From Rhodoglobus sp. (GTDB taxonomy: Bacteria > Actinomycetota > Actinomycetes > Actinomycetales > Microbacteriaceae): a DNA stretch of 64,000 bases. Location: assembly GCA_025463605.1 (NCBI GenBank), contig JAODAV010000010.1, positions 1 through 64,000 of the forward strand, given 5' to 3'. Under the pieces are notes generated by a model. It made no database searches and was not told the origin of the DNA. It saw only the letters and a list, made by a program, of their open reading frames with translations. Each line of letters opens with the position of its first letter. Within the stretch, counting starts at the first letter, position 1. Position numbers and translations under genes: made by a program. Shown here in pieces: positions 62,283-64,000 of this stretch.

Positions 62283-62349
62283 GTTTGTCGACCACGCGGG
62301 TGTTCACAAGGGTGCGCCGACGACAAACCTGCGCGCCGTCGACAAACCT
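62283..62349. repeat. CGACAAACCT repeats in the spacer after the polyketide operon
   Basis: CGACAAACCT occurs at 62321-62330 and 62340-62349 (19-bp period), with an inverted partial copy GTTTGTCG at 62283-62290. The 164-bp spacer between the convergent flavoprotein and transporter genes has no gene. The GTTTGT and CCAAACCT words also appear in the repeat-rich spacer after ino1. Confidence 0.5.
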
Positions 62350-62406
62350 CCGCGCGCGGGGGCGAGGGGTGCGGGGGCGAGCGGCGCCGCGCGCCGGGGC
62401 GCAGGC

Positions 62407-63282
62407 TCAGGCGGCCGCGGGCACCTGTGCGGGCTTGCGACTTCGGATCAGGAACCCGAATGCCGCCGCGACGAAGAACATAAGCACGCCGTACACCGCT
62501 CCTGGCAGGGACATCTCGAAGTTGTCGAGCACCGACTGCGCGATCACGATCGCGAGCGTGGCGTTATGGATGCCGATCTCGAACGAGCTCGCGATCGACT
62601 GCGGCTTCGAGACCCGGGACAGCCGTGGAATGAAGAACCCGATCGTGAGACTGAGAACGCAGAACAGCACGGTGATGCCGGCGAGGGCGGCGATGTTCTC
62701 CATGAGCGGCGTGAGGTTGGCGACCACGGCACCCGCGATCACGATCACGAGGATGATGATCGACGCGATGCGCACCGGCTTGTCCATTGCCTTCGCGAAG
62801 GCGGGCTTCCACCAGCGCACGAGCATGCCGATCGCGACGGGGATAAGCACGATCGCGAAGACTTTGAGCGCTTCCACGAAGTCGATTCCGAGCTGGCCGC
62901 CGCCGGGCTCGAAGTACCCGATCGCGAAGTTGACGATGAACGGCAGCGTGACGACGGAGATCACCGAGTTGATGGCGGTGAGAGAGATATTGAGCGCGAT
63001 GTCGCCGCCGAACAGGTGGCTGTATAGGTTGGCGGTCGTGCCGCCTGGGGATGCGGCGAGCAGCATCATGCCGACCGCGAGCACGGGCGGCAGCTGGAAC
63101 AGCAGCACGAGCCCGAAGCAGAGCGCGGGCAGCAGGATGAGCTGGCAGGCGAGGGCGATGATCACCGCTTTCGGGTGCTTCGCGATCCTCGCGAAGTCGC
63201 GGAGCGTGAGACTGAGTCCGAGCCCCAGCATGATGATGCCTAGGGCGACGGGCAGCCCGATGGTGGTCAACGCTGATCCCAT
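62407..63282 (-). CDS. bile acid:sodium symporter family transporter
   Basis: 291-residue membrane protein with nine or ten helices of the BASS/ACR3 fold. Seen: LLAASPGGTTANLYSHLFGGDIALN in two parts, the conserved crossing-helix region, and SIASSFEIGIHNATLAIV. Bacterial members move bile acids, pantoate, pyruvate-like or keto acids; the substrate here is unknown. The downstream MarR regulator gene on the same strand lies just upstream in transcription (27-bp gap). Confidence 0.88.
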   Translation of the reverse strand: MGSALTTIGLPVALGIIMLGLGLSLTLRDFARIAKHPKAVIIALACQLILLPALCFGLVLLFQLPPVLAVGMMLLAASPGGTTANLYSHLFGGDIALNISLTAINSVISVVTLPFIVNFAIGYFEPGGGQLGIDFVEALKVFAIVLIPVAIGMLVRWWKPAFAKAMDKPVRIASIIILVIVIAGAVVANLTPLMENIAALAGITVLFCVLSLTIGFFIPRLSRVSKPQSIASSFEIGIHNATLAIVIAQSVLDNFEMSLPGAVYGVLMFFVAAAFGFLIRSRKPAQVPAAA

Positions 63283-63309
63283 GGCGCCAATACTGTCGGT
63301 AGTTCGCCC

Positions 63310-63747
63310 CTAGGCGCTAGTGCGCGCCGCCGCGAGCAGTCGAGTGAGGTCGTCGCGCAGCGACTCGAGGTCGGCCAGCGGTACGCCGAGCTTGTCGATG
63401 ATGTACGGCGGCACCTTCTGCGCCTGTGCCCGCAACGCGCGACCCGCCGGGGTCAGCTCGACATCGAGTGAGCGCTCGTCCTCCACGCGGCGGCCGCGCG
63501 TGACATAGCCGGTCGTCTCGAGTCGCTTGAGCAGCGGCGAGAGCGTCGCGGGCTCGAGGGCGAGCGTGCGACCGATGTCTGTGACCGTGCGCGGGCTCCT
63601 CTGCCACAGGGCGAGCATGACGAGGTACTGCGGATGGGTCAGTCCCATCGGCTCGAGCACCGGCCGGTAGAGCCCGATAACACTGCGGGAAGCCGCGGCG
63701 AGCGCGAAGCACACCTGGCTCTCTAACGCGAGAAGGTCATCCGGCAT
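63310..63747 (-). CDS. MarR/OhrR family redox-type regulator
   Basis: 145-residue winged-helix regulator. Cys13 in LESQVCFALAAASR, followed by YRPVLEPMGLTHPQYLVMLAL, matches OhrR proteins, whose single N-terminal cysteine senses organic peroxides. Winged helix about 50-95. It begins the minus-strand unit with the BASS transporter. A palindrome sits in front of it; no ohr gene is visible inside the window. Confidence 0.88.
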   Translation of the reverse strand: MPDDLLALESQVCFALAAASRSVIGLYRPVLEPMGLTHPQYLVMLALWQRSPRTVTDIGRTLALEPATLSPLLKRLETTGYVTRGRRVEDERSLDVELTPAGRALRAQAQKVPPYIIDKLGVPLADLESLRDDLTRLLAAARTSA

Positions 63748-63763
63748 AGCTCGATCGTAACGT

Positions 63764-63803
63764 ATACTAATGATTAGTCCACTAAAGATAAGGATACTAA
63801 TGA
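63764..63803. promoter_or_regulatory. MarR-type operator region
   Basis: ACTAAT-G-ATTAGT (63766-63778) is a perfect 13-bp palindrome 19 bp before the regulator's start codon. The 10-mer ATACTAATGA occurs at 63764-63773 and again at 63794-63803, where it covers the ATG of the plus-strand gene. The AT-rich spacer would let one regulator control both divergent genes. Confidence 0.65.
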
Positions 63804-64000
63804 AGTCGCGACGCCCATGGTGGGATCGCTTGAACCGATCGCTGTTCCCCTATATCGGTCCGCCCCCACTCGGCCCGTACAACGAGGCGCCGCTGCCGCC
63901 CACGGCGGACAAGCCCTGCCCCCTGTGCGGCCAGCCGATGGGCGACCACACGTTCGAACGCAGCCAGGATCACACGGCGACCCGGATGCACTGCCCGAGT
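63800..64000 (+). CDS. zinc-ribbon protein, 5' part only
   Basis: 67 codons are present before the window ends. The protein begins MKSRRPWWDRLNRSLFPYIG, has a Pro-rich segment, and then CPLCGQPMGDHTFE with a later H-C pair (MHCPS), a likely zinc-binding ribbon. Function unknown. Its ATG overlaps the second ATACTAATGA repeat of the divergent MarR operator region. Confidence 0.7.
   Translation, partial: MKSRRPWWDRLNRSLFPYIGPPPLGPYNEAPLPPTADKPCPLCGQPMGDHTFERSQDHTATRMHCPS

Overview
The window is a high-GC actinobacterial chromosome segment spanning the replication origin, most likely from the family Microbacteriaceae. The evidence is the gene order rpmH-dnaA-oriC-dnaN-gnd-recF-dciA-gyrB-gyrA, actinobacteria-only families (CrgA, the PknA/PknB/PbpA/RodA/PstP/Fha cluster, DUF3566, DUF6049 beside murJ), tRNA genes without encoded CCA, frequent GTG starts and several leaderless-type promoters (TAGAAT-like -10 box followed 6-7 nt later by the start codon). 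No species is assigned.

Layout. 1-10 kb: the 5' end of rpsF (minus strand), ino1, the CCA-adding enzyme, DUF6049 protein with murJ, trxB-trxA with a clear terminator, and an aminotransferase coupled to a Ddl-like ligase. 10-15.3 kb (minus strand): the chromosome segregation and membrane-insertion block parB-parA-rsmG-jag-yidC-yidD-rnpA-rpmH, carrying three parS sites between 12.1 and 12.9 kb. 15.3-26.2 kb (plus strand): dnaA, the oriC spacer, dnaN, gnd, recF, dciA, gyrB, gyrA and a DUF3566 membrane protein. 26.25-26.45 kb: tRNA-Ile and tRNA-Ala. Just after tRNA-Ala lie an inverted copy and an imperfect direct copy of its 3' end, which look like integration scars.

26.75-42.3 kb is an accessory catabolic island. 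One translationally coupled operon encodes two small proteins that resemble phosphoribosyltransferase folds without a PRPP loop, an M20 carbamoylase and a second-type dihydroorotase. A back-to-back unit encodes UbiX and an IclR regulator. A divergent unit encodes a UbiD decarboxylase, a maleate isomerase/arylmalonate decarboxylase relative, an SDR and an ornithine-cyclodeaminase-family protein. This is followed by a NitT/TauT-type ABC importer, a cytosine-deaminase-like amidohydrolase and an aspartase. Dihydroorotase, carbamoylase and aspartase together would turn dihydroorotate into N-carbamoyl-aspartate, aspartate and then fumarate, so I read the island as uptake and catabolism of orotate or a related N-heterocyclic carboxylate. 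That is inference. A membrane protein/XRE regulator/quinone-oxidoreductase operon follows (42.4-44.1 kb).

44.1-57 kb returns to conserved genes: cyclophilin, rhomboid protease, crgA, class E sortase, a PabA/TrpG amidotransferase, and the minus-strand cell-wall signalling operon fhaA-fhaB-pstP-rodA-pbpA-pknA-pknB. 57-64 kb holds an MFS transporter, tRNA-Leu, a GNAT acetyltransferase, a small lipoprotein, a three-gene type III polyketide cassette like the srsABC phenolic-lipid operon, a bile-acid-symporter-family transporter, an OhrR-like MarR regulator and the start of a zinc-ribbon protein cut by the window end.
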